Below, piece after piece: positions 1-12,509 of a DNA stretch of 64,000 nt; position 1 is the stretch's first letter; each line of letters opens with the position of its first letter. Below the pieces are notes generated by a model that was given only the letters and a program-made list of their open reading frames with translations, had not been told where the DNA came from and did not search any database. Made by a program: the position numbers and the translations under genes. The DNA lies in assembly GCF_010389155.1 (NCBI RefSeq), contig NC_057763.1, positions 4,154,649 to 4,218,648 of the forward strand. Direction: 5' to 3'. This DNA is from Erigeron canadensis (lineage: Eukaryota > Streptophyta > Magnoliopsida > Asterales > Asteraceae).

Positions 1-2295
1 GGGTCAAACAGAGTATACGTATCAAAAGTCACCCAAGGGGTTGTCAATGCATATAGCATCCTGAACTGGTTTACTCATAAGATTTAAATAGTTATCGTAG
101 TAACATACGCTTTTAGTACACTAATGATTAAAGCAAAAACCATTTAAACTCTTTTTAAAAATGTTTGTACGTCAACCCAACCAGATCTTTTCGATCAACA
201 CTAGAAATACAATTTATAACCTGAACCCTTTTTGAGTGTAAGAATTTCAATATCAAACAGTCTATAAGGGGCTGTTTGTTTTTAAACCATTAAGTGGTTA
301 GTGGATAAAGTGACTGTATGGTTAAAAAAATGTTTGTATAGATTATGTCAATAGAGTTGTTTTGTGTTTATCAAGTCATAAAAAACAAACGTTTGTGATT
401 GACTTAATGGATTAAGTATGACAGTAACTATCCAGACAAAACTTAATGGAAAAAAAAAAAAAACAAGCCGAAACTTTATTGATTTAGATTATACTTACAA
501 CTGCATAAATGATCGAGAAGGTGGCGATCGTCCAATATCGTCCAAGATAAGTATCAGCCATGAATGCTCCGATCAATGGTGTGAGATAACAAGTTCCAGC
601 CCAAGTTGAACTATTTCTCGAAGCCGTTGCACTATGCTCATTCAACTGATACTTAAAGTACCGTACTAAATTGGAGCTCATTCCATAAAATGCCAATCTT
701 TCACAACATTCAGTGCCTATAAATACCATAAGATAAATGGATATTAGTCTACATGCACATGTACTTTTTATGATACACATAGGACACACCTAAAATGAAG
801 CCACAGGCGTTCCAAGTTCCAGTGTTTTTCTTATTAGCCGGATTCAAAAGGTAATCCACAGTCCCATCTTTTGTGTAGGTGTCATCTTCTTTCTTCGATT
901 CATACGTACTTGATTCAGTATCAACTTGTTGATAGTCACCTAAAGACAGGAAGCTTTATTTAATGGCCTTATTCACAAAAGATAAAATTGAGTATGCTAA
1001 CTTACTTATGTATAATGCTAGTATAATGCTTTATTAATGCATACCAGGAAAAAGGTTTGTAAACAGAATATCAACATCCAGGAGAATATGACAGTACATA
1101 AAGAGTACATGTTTTTGTAAGCAAAAATTGAAGAAAAATTATATATCATTAGCTAAATTAACTTGAAGAATGTTTGACTACTTGTCAAGATCTAAAATGC
1201 CCTCAAGAGAATCAATGATACTAACATTATTAGTACAAATGCAATTTAAGTCAATGCAATTTAATTTATCAGTTTAGCAAGGTTAAGTAAAGAAACATTT
1301 TTTTTTTTAAAAAAAGGATCACTCTATTCAACTTAAAAAAGGATTACAATCTTACAAATTAGTTTTTCATAGTACTATTTTAATCAATTAACAAGAACCC
1401 CTTCAGGTGATGTCAAATAGTTATCACTATTTTAATCATTTGACTTTTTTAGAAAGGAAATTTCCAACAAGTCCTATACTCCTATTTCACACATTTGTCC
1501 CCTTCAGGACTTAAAACCCACAACCTCATAGATTTGACTAAAAAATACTTACAAGTAATTGACATTGAACAAAAAAGAAAAATAAAGGAATTATAATGAA
1601 AGATTACAAAAAGCTAAAAAGGTGATAAACTGAGAATACCCAGATAAGAATCTTGACCCATTTTAAGGGAAAATATATCAAATAGTCAAAAGCTTCACTC
1701 TGATTCTTCCTGTCAATTCTTCAACAAAAACTTCAATTTAAACTCAAACTTTGAACCCCAGATGGAATCTTTACTTTTTAGTCATTCATTTGATTTTACT
1801 CTTTGGGGATTGTATTCACAATACAATGTACAACAGATTGTGAATAATTTGTTCGAATTGATATTGAGGGACCTAGTAATAAATGGGGTAATTTTTGGAA
1901 GAGCAGAGATGTCCTCACATTCCCGCCACGTGCCCAAATTGCGGAGAGGATAAAAATAGGACTTTCTTTGAAAAATGAAATATAACTAGAAACATTAATA
2001 CATTACGAAAAGCAAGGTTACGCCTGTTGCGACGGTAAGATGGTGAGTATGATATGTCATATAGGTCATAAGATGTGATATGTCAAAGAGTGTATAGTTA
2101 AATGCTTTAGTCGTACGCTCTTTGCCTTTGGATTTATAAATTCATCGAAAGTATATCTAATGACATCTCTAATGAAAGAGCATGAAATTTTAAGAACATC
2201 CATATAATTTTTATAATTTTATTGATGTACGGTTTTTCAGATAAAAAATTTTGAAAGAATCAGAGGAATAAAATGATTTATGCAGAAGAGTGAAA
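1..2295. repeat. Left copy of duplicated NPF block
   Basis: This stretch aligns collinearly by eye with 27813-30795, covering intron 3, exon 3, intron 2, exon 2, intron 1, exon 1 and the upstream region of an NPF transporter gene. Similarity begins at the window's first base and fades near 2295. It therefore continues to the left of the window. The last 250 bases also resemble a dispersed repeat at 49.98-50.21 kb, so the true edge of the gene duplication may lie nearer 1980. Confidence 0.9.
499..1661 (-). CDS. NRT1/PTR family (NPF8/PTR2-like) transporter, copy 1, exons 1-3
   Basis: Proton-coupled oligopeptide/nitrate transporter family (MFS fold, 12 membrane helices, membrane-located). On the minus strand the exons are 1640-1661 (ATG at 1661, MGQDSYL plus one base), 790-939 and 499-716, with GT-AG introns of 700 and 73 bp. 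The three exons have exactly the lengths of copy 2 (22, 150 and 218 bp) and stay in frame. Exon 3 carries the ECCER (ExxER) proton-coupling motif and the [19 protein letters not shown] helix region. In exon 3 only two residues differ from copy 2 (Ser for Ile, Val for Ile); exon 2 has several conservative changes. Exons 4 and 5 are not present because the window begins inside intron 3, so this is truncation by the window and not a visible pseudogene. Whether the whole gene is functional cannot be seen. Confidence 0.88.
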
Positions 2296-2526
2296 GTTGT
2301 AGGACATTCATATATATATGCTACATCATACATTATCATGTGTATATTGTTGAAATTGAAAATTAAAAGTTAAAACTTTATTTGATTTATAATATAATAT
2401 AGATATGTGTTTTGCTGCATTTTTATCATATTTAACTTTTATTACTAGATATTTAGCATATACGCATTTTATTGAATATAAATAACAAAACTTGATATGT
2501 ATTATATTTTATTTAGAAGATGTAAT
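1662..2526. other. Upstream region of NPF copy 1, no gene
   Basis: This region holds the 5' leader and promoter area of copy 1, matching that of copy 2 (29771-30795), then AT-rich sequence. Bases 2040-2290 contain a dispersed repeat with the sequence style of 30540-30795 and 49980-50210. I see no coding frame that can be supported. Confidence 0.6.
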
Positions 2527-3745
2527 ATTTCCTCTGTCCTACTAAGTGTCTATATTCCCTTTTTTATTTGTTCAATCTCATGAGTCCACTTTTAAAATTT
2601 ACTAACCAATTTCCAGATTTACCCTTACATACACCACCAACATAGATGAACAATAATTATGGACCCACATGGATAACAACACAAAAGGTTCCTTCTTTTA
2701 TTTATGAAAATGCACTACATACATTTTGAACTTGAGAATTTTACATAGCTGAGCGAAGACGGAAAAAAAATTACATGTTGAACTAGAGATTTTTACATAG
2801 CCATGACAAAAAGACAAAAAAACAAAAAAACATCCTTCTTAATTTTTTAGACATGCATGCATTCATAACAAAAGTTTGTTTTCTTCATTTGTTTCGTTTT
2901 TTTTCCACTTCTTACTTATTTAAACACGAAATAACTCCATTGATCAAATTGTTATCACACTCCACTGTCCTTGATTTTCCAATCTACCTTTACCAATATG
3001 TGGTGTTTGATAGTGGTTGCTTTCATGTGCCTTCATGATTTCATGCATGTTTATAGATTCAAAAAGACATTGTTAAGCTCACGTGATGATGACATTTATT
3101 AAAAAGAAGTTTGAACCGCATTAACCAATTCATCGATTGATCCCAAAACTTCTTGCTCTTGAAGCGACTGAATCGCGCGAAAGAACCCAAGATCTAACAC
3201 ATTTAAATCTGGGATATTTGGAGGTTGAAAACGAAGTCGAATATCAAACCCATCTCGGGATGCTTCTTGCATAAATTGTTCATCGTCAGTACTTATATGT
3301 GGCTTCGCATTGTCTTGTTGAATAAAAAATGGACCCGTATGATCTTGTGGCCATTTCTCCCGTGTAGCCGGTAGTACTTTATCAATTAACCATGACCTCG
3401 TTACTTCTTTGGTCCCCGATAAAATAAGCTTAGTCACCAAAGTTTTAGCAACAAGATTCTTACTTGAACGTTTTGCGGGTTCTAATGTTGTGAAAGGAAA
3501 GATGTCAATCTTTCCTGAAAAAGTTTCATTACCCGACATATCAAATGTTGGTCACGCAACAGCAGCTAGAAACATGACCTTTGTAATAAACGTTTTAGAT
3601 TTGCATGTTCGTAATGGCTCATCTTCACCGGGTACAAAGTAGTAATGTTTTGATGGTTTTGACATGTAAAACAATTTTTTATCAATGTGAACAACGTTAA
3701 ACATATCATAAAATGAAGGAGTTGATAAAGATGGAGAAATCATAG
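2527..3745 (-). mobile_element. Truncated mariner-like element (MLE)
   Basis: A plant Tc1/mariner-type transposase relic lies at 3099-3743. About 570 bp beyond its C-terminus, at 2527, is a degenerate terminal sequence (TTCCTCTGTCCTACTAAGTG) resembling the CTCCCTCCGTCC terminus of plant mariner/Stowaway elements. The N-terminal half and the other terminus are missing: transposase similarity stops near 3745, and the sequence beyond belongs to the Copia leader of the neighbouring element. Confidence 0.75.
3099..3743 (-). pseudogene. Mariner-like transposase, C-terminal half, frameshifted
   Basis: Two adjoining minus-strand frames encode the catalytic domain of a plant mariner-like transposase. 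The first (3552-3743) has VVHIDKKLFYMSKPSKHYY and GEDEPLRTCKSKTFITKVMF, containing the first catalytic Asp; this segment is usually HIDEKWFYM, so the Glu and Trp are replaced. The second (3099-3539) has IQQDNAKPHI with the second Asp and QPPNIPDLNVLDLGFF with the third, matching the DD39D pattern of plant MLEs. A frameshift near 3540-3550 separates the frames, and the DNA-binding N-terminus is absent. The protein cannot be functional. Confidence 0.88.
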
Positions 3746-4191
3746 ATAAACAAAATTCTAACCTTTCTTTTTTATTCTAGTTTGTCAAACTCGGTTTAAT
3801 AGTAGATCAGCTGCCAACCAGACCCAGATTGAACAGAAAGCATAAACAACAGCAACAATAGTAATCCAGCAAAACAGGGGTGATAAAACCCCAAACACGG
3901 CAACTGGTGGTGGTCTTGAAGAGCTGTGATAAACCAACGAACAAGGGTGGGCAGAACCGAACCCTAATCGACAAAAAACACAGCCACACAACAAGACTTA
4001 AGCCGGATCAGACCTGGAACAGCAACAACAACCGCGAATCAGCAGCGAGCAACTGCAGAAAACAATTGCACAACAACTGCAGCAAACCAGATCTGATCAA
4101 CCAATTTGAACCGCAACAGAATTGAATCAATTCGAACAACAACAACAACCAAATCAATTCGAGCAGCAACAATCGAATTATAACAACCTTA
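3746..4191 (-). other. Leader/gag-start region of minus-strand Copia element
   Basis: This segment lies downstream, on the minus strand, of the primer site and LTR at 4192-4496. It is rich in CAA/AAC-type triplets on the plus strand (4010-4180). I see no gag domain. The element breaks off here against the mariner-like relic. Confidence 0.45.
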
Positions 4192-4203
4192 GCTCTAATA
4201 CCA
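4192..4203 (-). other. Primer binding site (tRNA-Met type)
   Basis: The minus strand reads TGGTATTAGAGC, one mismatch from TGGTATCAGAGC, the complement of initiator tRNA-Met used by many plant Copia elements. It starts two bases after the LTR end. Confidence 0.75.
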
Positions 4204-4205
4204 CT

Positions 4206-4496
4206 TGTTAGGAACAACCTTAGGCTTCGCATAGTGGAAGCAATTAAACAAGAAGATAAAAACAAGAAAATAAATAAATAATACACGAGATTTAACGTAG
4301 TTCGGCCCCAGTGGGGGGCCTAGTCCAACGGCTGCAAGTAGGTTATTTTATTAAGCTCTGAACTATAAGATTACAAGTACAATGAGCAGATATATATTGG
4401 ACAACAACTAGGGTTAGAAACTTGGTCCCCAAGGAAACCTAAATAGGCCTCCTTAATAGATCAGGCCTTTTGGCCAGCAAGCCTTCAAACTCAACA
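4206..4496 (-). repeat. Copia-type 5' LTR (291 bp)
   Basis: On the minus strand it begins TGTTGAGTTTGAAGG and ends GTTGTTCCTAACA (TG...CA with TGTT/AACA inverted ends) and is followed by a primer site. It contains the typical plant Copia segment CCGAACTACGTTAAATCTCG. No second LTR is recognisable to the left, so the element is truncated. Confidence 0.75.
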
Positions 4497-4842
4497 CGTT
4501 CCTCATTTTACTTTCATAAAACCTCGTCATATTTTACTTATTAAAACATAATCACATTACATATAATCCACAAAAATCATAGATCAATCCATACTTCCCT
4601 TTTCCAACATTGCATCACATTTCATTTCATATCAACATATACATCATATCATCATATACTCACACCTTAATCAATATCTCATATCATATCAACATAGACT
4701 TACCACTTAAACGTAACTTGATATCATATCTTGACATATCCCACATAAACTTGTCACATGTATTCATATTAGCACATGTAGAGTAATTACTCATAATTGT
4801 GCCTATCAACGATATCATACTTGTAAACAACTTCATTAACAT

Positions 4843-4985
4843 AAGCAACTTTATCAACTTTTAGTCAACATATCAACTTTATCAACTTTTAGTCAACGTA
4901 CCAACTTTATCAACTTTAATCAACATATCAACTTTAATCAACGTATTAACTTTAATCAACGTATCAACTTTAATCAACTTATTCT
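4843..4985. repeat. Short tandem array, TATCAACTTTARTCAACGTA-like units
   Basis: Roughly seven or eight imperfect units of about 17-24 bp with the core ATCAACTTTAATCAAC, lying inside the disrupted LTR region. Confidence 0.7.
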
Positions 4986-6388
4986 CACGCCTTACATCTT
5001 TACGCACTTGCATTACACCTAGCATGATTTCCCACATATTCTTATAATTATCTTAATCAACTTATTCTCACGTCTTACATCTTTACATATTAAGCACTAG
5101 CTTTACAGCTAGCACGATTTCCCACGTATTATCTTTTAGGAAAGGTAATGCCATTTCCATAGTTTCCCGTTATTCTTTTAACATTGGTGGTTAGTCACTA
5201 CACCCGAAAATACTAGTCCCACGTAACTATGCCGCAAGGAGTCACTCAAGCAACCACATAGGCACTAGCTTTTCAACTAGCACGGGTTAAGCTTAATACT
5301 TCCCACGTCATTTTTCACATATTTAGCTATAGCATTTCCCACGTATTTATATCTTTCTTACTTTTTACGCACTAACACTAAGGCTAGAACGGTTTCCCAC
5401 ATCTCACATTTTACTTTAACATTAGCTACAATCGGATTGTTACCTAATTAGTCCTACGTCTACTTTTTCATTTAATCCCACTAACATGCACAACTCATAG
5501 CAATTCACACGTGTATCTAGTGAACTAGAGATATCATACTTAAGTCTCACATACAAGCCATCACATATCAACATTAAGGCATATTAACGACATTACCAAC
5601 AACACATATCTTAAAATATCATGGCAATGTAATTATGAGCATCATACTTGATATGCACATATTTACTTCTACTTCAAACATCATATCAACATATATTATT
5701 TCAAAATGTATACATTCCCACATAACCTCCCGCATAACCCAACACATATAAAATAATCTGATTAAAAGGTTAATTATAGAAAATTACATTTTGTTATGCT
5801 ACCAGCGTGAGAAAAGTCATGTATCTTACCTCAAAGAAGAGCACACCAATTGATAACTTAAGTTACCAAGATTGCAAGTATTCCCGACTACCTATAACCA
5901 TTAAACGTGTGACATCCGGCAAATTCGGGGTCCGTTTGACTTGGGAGAAACCACTTTCCTTGACCATACTATATGATGATTAATAATGAATATGTATATA
6001 CTCATATATATAAATATATCTAGACTCATACGTGAAACTATGTGTTAGTTGATTTTTTTTTTATTTATTTTATTTTTGCGTATAAGTAAGTTATCGGCAA
6101 AACGTTAACTAGTATACATGCTTTCACTCGATCACCTTTGCATGAGATGGATTTCAAATGAAAAATTAGATAAAAGAAAATGATTATTTTGTCTAATAAA
6201 TATATTGATAATCTTATGTTATAATAATAATAAACCTAAAGTTAAAATACTATACCTTAAATTAACCTACTAATTAAATAATTCTACTACTAACTAAACT
6301 AATAAAAATAATTAAAATAAATTACACTCCAAGCCCTCCAAAACCTTGTAAATCCCAGCCTTAACCCCCTCCCCAAACCCTAATCTCA

Positions 6389-6398
6389 TGCTTATAAA
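6389..6398 (+). promoter_or_regulatory. TATA box in solo LTR
   Basis: ATGCTTATAAATAGAC followed by CT-rich leader-like sequence fits the U3/R boundary of an LTR promoter. This is inferred from sequence only. Confidence 0.55.
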
Positions 6399-7120
6399 TA
6401 GACTAACTTGTTTCTAATCAAAAGGTTAAACTCTTAAGCAAACTAAGCCACTCTTTCTCCTCATCCTCTTCACCACCTACGGCCACCACCACTGCCACTT
6501 AGGGCAGCCGTGAACCACCCTCAAACAGCCCTTAATCTCTTCTAAAACATCATCTAATAACATCTAGTAATAATCCATGGTTGTTTGAGTGATCAAAGCC
6601 TTGAAATCTAAGTCTAACAATAAGATTTAATATGAAAAACCTTCATCTCTTCTTCTCTTTTCTTGGCTGATTTTGAACAGCCCCAAGACCTCTAAAAATC
6701 ATCTTTAATCATCACACACTCTTGTATATCATTAGATCTAAATCCTTGGAGCAAGAACAAGGTATATGGAAGCCGAAAAGACCACCCTTCTTCTCCATGA
6801 AGGGCTGGTCGAAATTTAAATGGGTGAAAACCCATATATTTTCTATTCATTTCATCTTCTAAATCCTCTTCATTGATTTGTCTATGCATCCTTGATGTTT
6901 GGCCTTTGGGTTCAAACCTTTAATCATTGTTTAAGACAAAAGAATAATGGATTTAGTTACTATTAAATTACTAGTATATTTTAAATTATTTTCATTGTGA
7001 TTCATCACCAAAAAGTTTATTCTTTTATTCTTTATTAGATCCAAGTTAATTTATTCTCTTGTTTGTATATTCTTTGCTCTTTGTTTGTATGTGATAAAGA
7101 ATGTTGGATCTAATGATTGG

Positions 7121-7618
7121 TGTAGATGCAATTTATGAGCATCTATTGTTGTCCGTCGCAATGCAATTCTATGGGTTGATTATGAAGAAAAAAGGATGTC
7201 TTCAAGGTCGTGATGACGTCATCATGAGGTAATGATGACATCATCACGAGGCATCTGGTTCGTGCGAAGAAAGTCGAAGCCCATGAACAAGATAGAAGCC
7301 CAGCCCGTGAAGCAACCTATATATACTAGAATTAGGTTAGAATTTCGAGTTAATGGTTTAGGTCTAGACAAAAACTATTCATTTCACACGGGGTAGAGAT
7401 GTATACCCCGTGCCTGTCAGATGTATACTGATTTGGTGTAATATCCATATGATTAATGATATTCACGAGTTATGCATCTGTTCTTATCTCTTATTCTTCA
7501 TGTAATTCGTGTTTATATGTCCATTAATTATACAGAAACCTCAAAGTCGATTATGAATGGATTCCGCACTTTCATAGTCGAATTGGTCACGATTTGAACG
7601 ATCCGACGTGTTTAAACA
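7121..7618 (+). repeat. 5' LTR of non-autonomous element
   Basis: Starts TGTAGATGCA and ends GTGTTTAAACA. It has a TATATATA at 7318-7325. About 70-105 bp upstream of it are two 14-bp dyads, TGATGACGTCATCA (7211-7224, perfect) and TGATGACATCATCA (7233-7246). Confidence 0.9.
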
Positions 7619-7630
7619 TGGTATCAGAGC
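7619..7630 (+). other. Primer binding site (tRNA-Met)
   Basis: TGGTATCAGAGC immediately abuts the LTR end; exact match to the usual tRNA-Met-type site. Confidence 0.9.
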
Positions 7631-7724
7631 AGGGGAACAATCTCGTTCTCAATCATGATCTTTATTGAGGATTTTCTGTTGAATTCGTGTTCATATTCGT
7701 GAAGATGATGAATTTCGCGTGTTA

Positions 7725-8220
7725 CTTCGTGCTTACGTCAGCACGAAGAGAGTTCTGCTTAGTGCTTACATCAGCACGAACCATCTGCTTCGCGTGTAAT
7801 TCACGACTTCGTGCTTACGTCAGCACGAAGTGAATCAAGTTCATGATGACGTCACCACGAAGATGTTTGTTTCGTTCTTATGTCACCACGAGTTCATGGT
7901 CAAGTTGTCACGAATTGTTGGTTAAGTTCATGCGTATGTCAACACGAGTCATTATTTCGTGCTTCTGACATTCACCACGAAGGTAACCACGACTTTATGA
8001 TTAAGTTCGTGCATACATCACCACGAAGAGGTTCTCCTTCGTGCTGACATCACCACGAAGAGGACTTTCCCTCGTGCTGACATCACCATGAAGATAGTCA
8101 TTAATATATCAAGTTCGTGCTTATGTCATGCCTTAGTATCCTTTACTTCGCGCTGACATCATGCTGAAGGTGATATATCGATCTGAAACAAGTTCGTGTT
8201 TACATTAATACAAAGATGTC
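7725..8220 (+). repeat. Array of TTCGTGC...GCACGAA dyads in the leader
   Basis: Roughly a dozen imperfect units spaced about 30-50 bp, each built as TTCGTGCTKACRTCA followed by SCACGAAG. The halves are inverted repeats centred on an ACGT/ACAT core. The best copies lie near 7725-7745 and 7810-7832. No reading frame runs through the array. Confidence 0.85.
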
Positions 8221-9784
8221 TACTTCCTTGTTTAAATCTTATAACTAGAAATAGATCGAGTAAAGAGGTTCCAAGTTTGTGTGCAGACATATCCCTGAAG
8301 CACACAAAACAGGGTAGTAGAAAAACCAACAAAAATAAAAAATAAAAAAAGAGTATTTTGGCGGGAAAAATAATTTTTGCCCATGGTCTTAAAATGGCAT
8401 GATTCATGGAGATTTGAAGTTTGGTAGCGGTTGAAATATTTTCGGTCCGTTTTTGTGCGTTTTCGGCACGTTTTGGATGAAAATTTTCGGCAATTATCAA
8501 AATTTTTCCCCAACCTTATTAATAAAAATTTACGTGAATACCAATGTTTCAAGTAAATAGGTTTTCCCATGAAAATTTGGAGGGAAAACGGGTATACCCT
8601 GTTTGGCGAAGAGCTTTATACTAAGCATTTTGAAGAACCTCAAGAATGAGAGATACCGTAATCTATTATAGGCTGATTTTCAGAGTATTTACAGAGAAAA
8701 GGGGGGAATAAAAATTTCAAGGTTGTTCTTTGATGAGATTTCTTCGGTTTTCTTAGCAAAACTCTGCAGGTTGTAGAATTTACGCAGAAATAAGGGGGAA
8801 TATAACGATTCCTTCGAATTTCTCAGAATAATTCTGCAATTACTCGAGTTATATTAACAGCAAGGGTGTTACTCAAAGTGTTACTCAGCTCAGAATAGTG
8901 ATCTAAGAGTTATTTTGTTCGGCTTAACAAATTGATAGTGTCATTTTCAAAATACTAGAGTATTGAAGATCATAGTGTTTTCAGTTTTGACTGACACTGT
9001 TCAACAAATGATCTTTTATATAGTAGTTATGGAAGCTTTTGTCGAAATATTGGAGCAATGAAGTTGATCACTTGTGGTTGAAGTACATGCAGATTGTACC
9101 TTAGTGAGATCTCAGATAGAAAAGACTTCGAGTGGTTGATAAAATTGTGAAGATACGAGACATAGTTAAAACTTTGTTGAAGTATTGAAATAAGGAAGCT
9201 GGTTATTTGTTGTTTGAGTATTTGAAGATTGAACCTATCTATATTCCATGATGTAAGGATAATAATCAGGCGATATATAAGTTTCATTGCGAGATTAAGG
9301 TCTTTATGTGATTGGCGGTTTATATAACTTAAGGGGAGATCTGATAAGAAAGACTTCAGGTGATTAGTAGAGTTGTGGAGATACAAAACGGAGTTTGATG
9401 CTGCTATAGCTGAGATAGGGTCTATGGTATTACATTTTGTGATGTAGGTTGTAGAGTTTCTTATCTTTGTGATAGCTGGTTGATTTGATGCTGATTGTTG
9501 GAAATTCAACTTCTCTATTATATGCCGATTAAGCAAGGAGAGCGACAATCCTAAGTGGAAGGTGGCAATGCTTAATTCGGAGGTGGTTAACTGTTGGTTG
9601 TCATAGAGGGACAGGGGCTTTGCAGTTTGAAGATCAGGATGCGATGTCAGAAGATCAAGTTTCAACAAGAAGACTCGATGTCATCAGCTAAGGGGAGCCA
9701 GTGGATTCAGGTGATTCAGGTTTTTCAGTAGCTATTGATTATCGGAGGTCATCTAGAATTGATTGCAACGGAAAAAGGGGAGTC

Positions 9785-10276
9785 TATAGATGCAATTTAT
9801 GAGCATCTATTGTTGTCCATCGCAATGCAATTCTATGGGTTGATTATGAAGAAGAAAGGATGTCTTCAAGGTCGTGATGATGTCATCATGAGGTAATGAT
9901 GACGTCAGCACGAGGCATATGGTTCGTGCGAAGGAAGTCGAAGCCCATGAACAAGATAGAAGCCCAGCCCGTGAAGCAGCCTATATATACTAGAATTAGG
10001 TTACAATTTCGAGTTAATGGTTTAGGTCTAGACATAAACTATTCATCTCGCACGGGGTAGAGATGTATACCCCGTGCCTGTCAGATGTATACTGATTTGG
10101 TGTAATTTGATTAATGATATTCACGAGTTATGCATCTGTTCTTATCTCTTATTCTTCATGTAATTCGTGTTTATATGTCCATTAATTATACAGAAACCTC
10201 AAAGTCGATTATGAATGAATTCCGCACTTTCATAGTCGAATTGGTCACGATTTGAACGATCCGACGTGTTTAAACA
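9785..10276 (+). repeat. 3' LTR of non-autonomous element
   Basis: A close copy of 7121-7618, starting TATAGATGCA (TG changed to TA) and ending GTGTTTAAACA. Here the first dyad has decayed to TGATGATGTCATCA, while the second carries a perfect TGACGTCA core. Confidence 0.9.
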
Positions 10277-12509
10277 ATTGGATAACATAAGAAAATTAAG
10301 AAATGTAAAGTAAACATTTGGACTCATTTACATGAGTGGTGATGTGTTGATTGTGCACTTTTGTTTGGATCTATACATGTGAAAGAAATTCCAACAAATT
10401 GTATGGTTTTACATGTTAAATTCTTACACTAGTATATAGTTAATATGTCCATCAATCATGTTATATTATAACACTCTTATATTAATACATACTTGTGCGC
10501 TTTAACTACAAGTGTACAGCACACGCGTGAGTATGAGCACAAGTATGTAATGATCCAAAAGATTCATATGTGTATATAGATGTTTATACTTATATGTTTT
10601 CTCTAGTGCACTTGGGAAAACACCTACCGATTGTATGGTCTTGGGTGCACTAGTGTGTCCATGCAAACGATTATACCTACCCGAAACACCACATCCTTGA
10701 ATTGATGGGAATCGGTGTCATGTATGGTCTCGCCGACATCAACACGTACATATAAATATAAAGTATATATAAGTATATGTTTAATTTGGAAATAATACAA
10801 GACACTTTTATAAGATCTACATTTATTTGTCATCTTAAATGAAAAACTCAACAACCAACTAAATAAACTTTGAACCGTATATTGAATAAAGCTTTGGGGT
10901 GATGAAAACCTTTAAAAATAATCAACGCCAATATTCTATACTAAAATAAATTATATTTTCTTCTATAGGTCATACTTAATCCACTCATTCATTCTCATCA
11001 TCTATACTCTCTTAAGGTGAGATCTCCTTAGCCCCATCTTACTTATATATATTTTGGGCTGCAATACATACTCTTACTTTTATGAACACAAGTACATGCA
11101 CAACGGTATACAAGGCTATTATAAGTTACTATGTTCACAACAAGTCCTCACACATGACACGTTAATTATGGATTTAAACGTGGATATGTTGAATAGCGCT
11201 ATTTGGGTTAACACACCCTACCCGGCATAAACATGGCGGGGAGCCGAACAGGTGACACATATTTGTAAACATTCGGTACCTTGAACAAGTACCGGGAGGC
11301 AAACTAGAACAACGTGTCAGTTTCGTATCATGAGCTTATATAGATGTATACTTCTTACACTCCTAGCATTGTTATTTAACAATGGCTACATTCATTGTGG
11401 TAAAGCAATGGTTAACTTATGTCTTGTGGTTCATGGCCAATCGTTTTATTAAAACCTAAGGAACTCACCAACTTTATGTTAGGTGATTAGATGTTGTCAT
11501 GCTCGGATTGCTACTTGTTGTTCATTTGCTCTTGTTGAATAAAGACCCTACCCACCATGCTTTCTAGTGCTCCGTCTTTTATTAAAGGATATGGATTTGA
11601 ATTTCGATGTGTTTTCTTAATGTATTCAAATCAAGACTATTTCAACTTCATGTATTACCTTTAAATCTTTTAATAAATATTGTTTTATAAAATGCATCTT
11701 TTCCAAACGACTACGTTTTAAGTCGTTCATTATACTCTTGTGCTGTGATATTATGAAAGTCACGCCCCACCCGTTGACCCGTATTTTGGGGGTGTGACAA
11801 AACGGTTATTAACAAACTAAACAAACACGCGCTTAAGTCTGGTAATCTTATGCACCTTCAATCGTTATTTCAATCATCTGCACACTTTCAGTTTTGATTC
11901 ATATTTAAAGGACATTACCATTGGAAAATAAACTCTCTCACGATTTCGTGGATAACTTATCAAAAATGGATTTATCGTTTGTAAGTTATAACTTTTCAAA
12001 AACTAAGTAGTTTGCATTCTGGACTCGTGATGCGACATGACCACCATGGTCACGACATGACCTCTAACCAAAAAACCATTTTTCCAACTTTTGTAATTCA
12101 GATGCAAAATGACCATATTGGTCATGTCATGACCACCTGCGGGTTTGTTCGATTTTGCATGTTTTTCACTTCTAAACGATTCCAAACTCACCAAAAGTTA
12201 TTCCCACGACTTATACACTTAAAACTGACATTAAAAACATATGTTTCCAATGACCAATTGATTTCACTAAAGGATCCGGAAATCAATTGCATCAAATCAA
12301 TTACCGATGGATTACTAGAAAACCTAATAAACGATAATAAACTGAAATCCTTGATGCTCAACCTTAAGATCTGAATTGATTGGACAAACCTTACTAAAGA
12401 ACTTAATTAACAATCAAAGAATGATGTTATACCTGTAGGGTTGATAAACGAATAAAAAACCTATGGAAATCACCACCGAAATCACCTGAATCCTTGAAAA
12501 TCACCAACG

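Larger units (their letters stand above)
7121..10276 (+). mobile_element. Complete non-autonomous LTR element (LARD-like)
   Basis: Two direct LTRs (7121-7618, 498 bp; 9785-10276, 492 bp), a perfect tRNA-Met primer site at 7619, a purine-rich tract (GGAAAAAGGGGAGTC) just before the 3' LTR, and a perfect 5-bp target duplication ATTGG (7116-7120 and 10277-10281). The 2.17-kb internal region has no gag or pol similarity in any frame. It instead holds a dyad-repeat array (7725-8220) and degenerate internal repeats near 8640-9660. Mobilisation would need proteins supplied by an autonomous, probably Copia-type, relative. Confidence 0.92.
5908..11799 (+). mobile_element. Solo LTR (chromovirus-like) with 5-bp TSD, containing a nested element
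   Basis: The sequence starts TGTGACATCCGGC at 5908 and ends GGGGGTGTGACA at 11799, flanked on both sides by AAACG (5903-5907 and 11800-11804), a perfect 5-bp target-site duplication. After removing the nested element at 7121-10276 and its TSD, it is about 2.73 kb. The segment GAACTCACCAAC near the 3' part and the TGTGACA termini are in the style of plant Tekay LTRs. No internal coding region remains, consistent with LTR-LTR recombination. The short frames in it are not supported as genes. Confidence 0.85.

Noticed and set aside
7619..7630. TGGTATCAGAGC as part of a tRNA gene
   Set aside because: Only the 3'-end complement is present, placed at LTR ends; no cloverleaf can be drawn, so these are primer binding sites.
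9027..9668. 213-codon minus-strand ORF
   Set aside because: It is antisense to degenerate internal repeats of the non-autonomous LTR element, has repeated segments (SYLHN...KSFLS) that follow the DNA repeats, and resembles no protein I know.
12012..12374. 120-codon plus-strand ORF
   Set aside because: Lies inside an LTR-like region and over dyad motifs; no similarity or codon pattern to support it.
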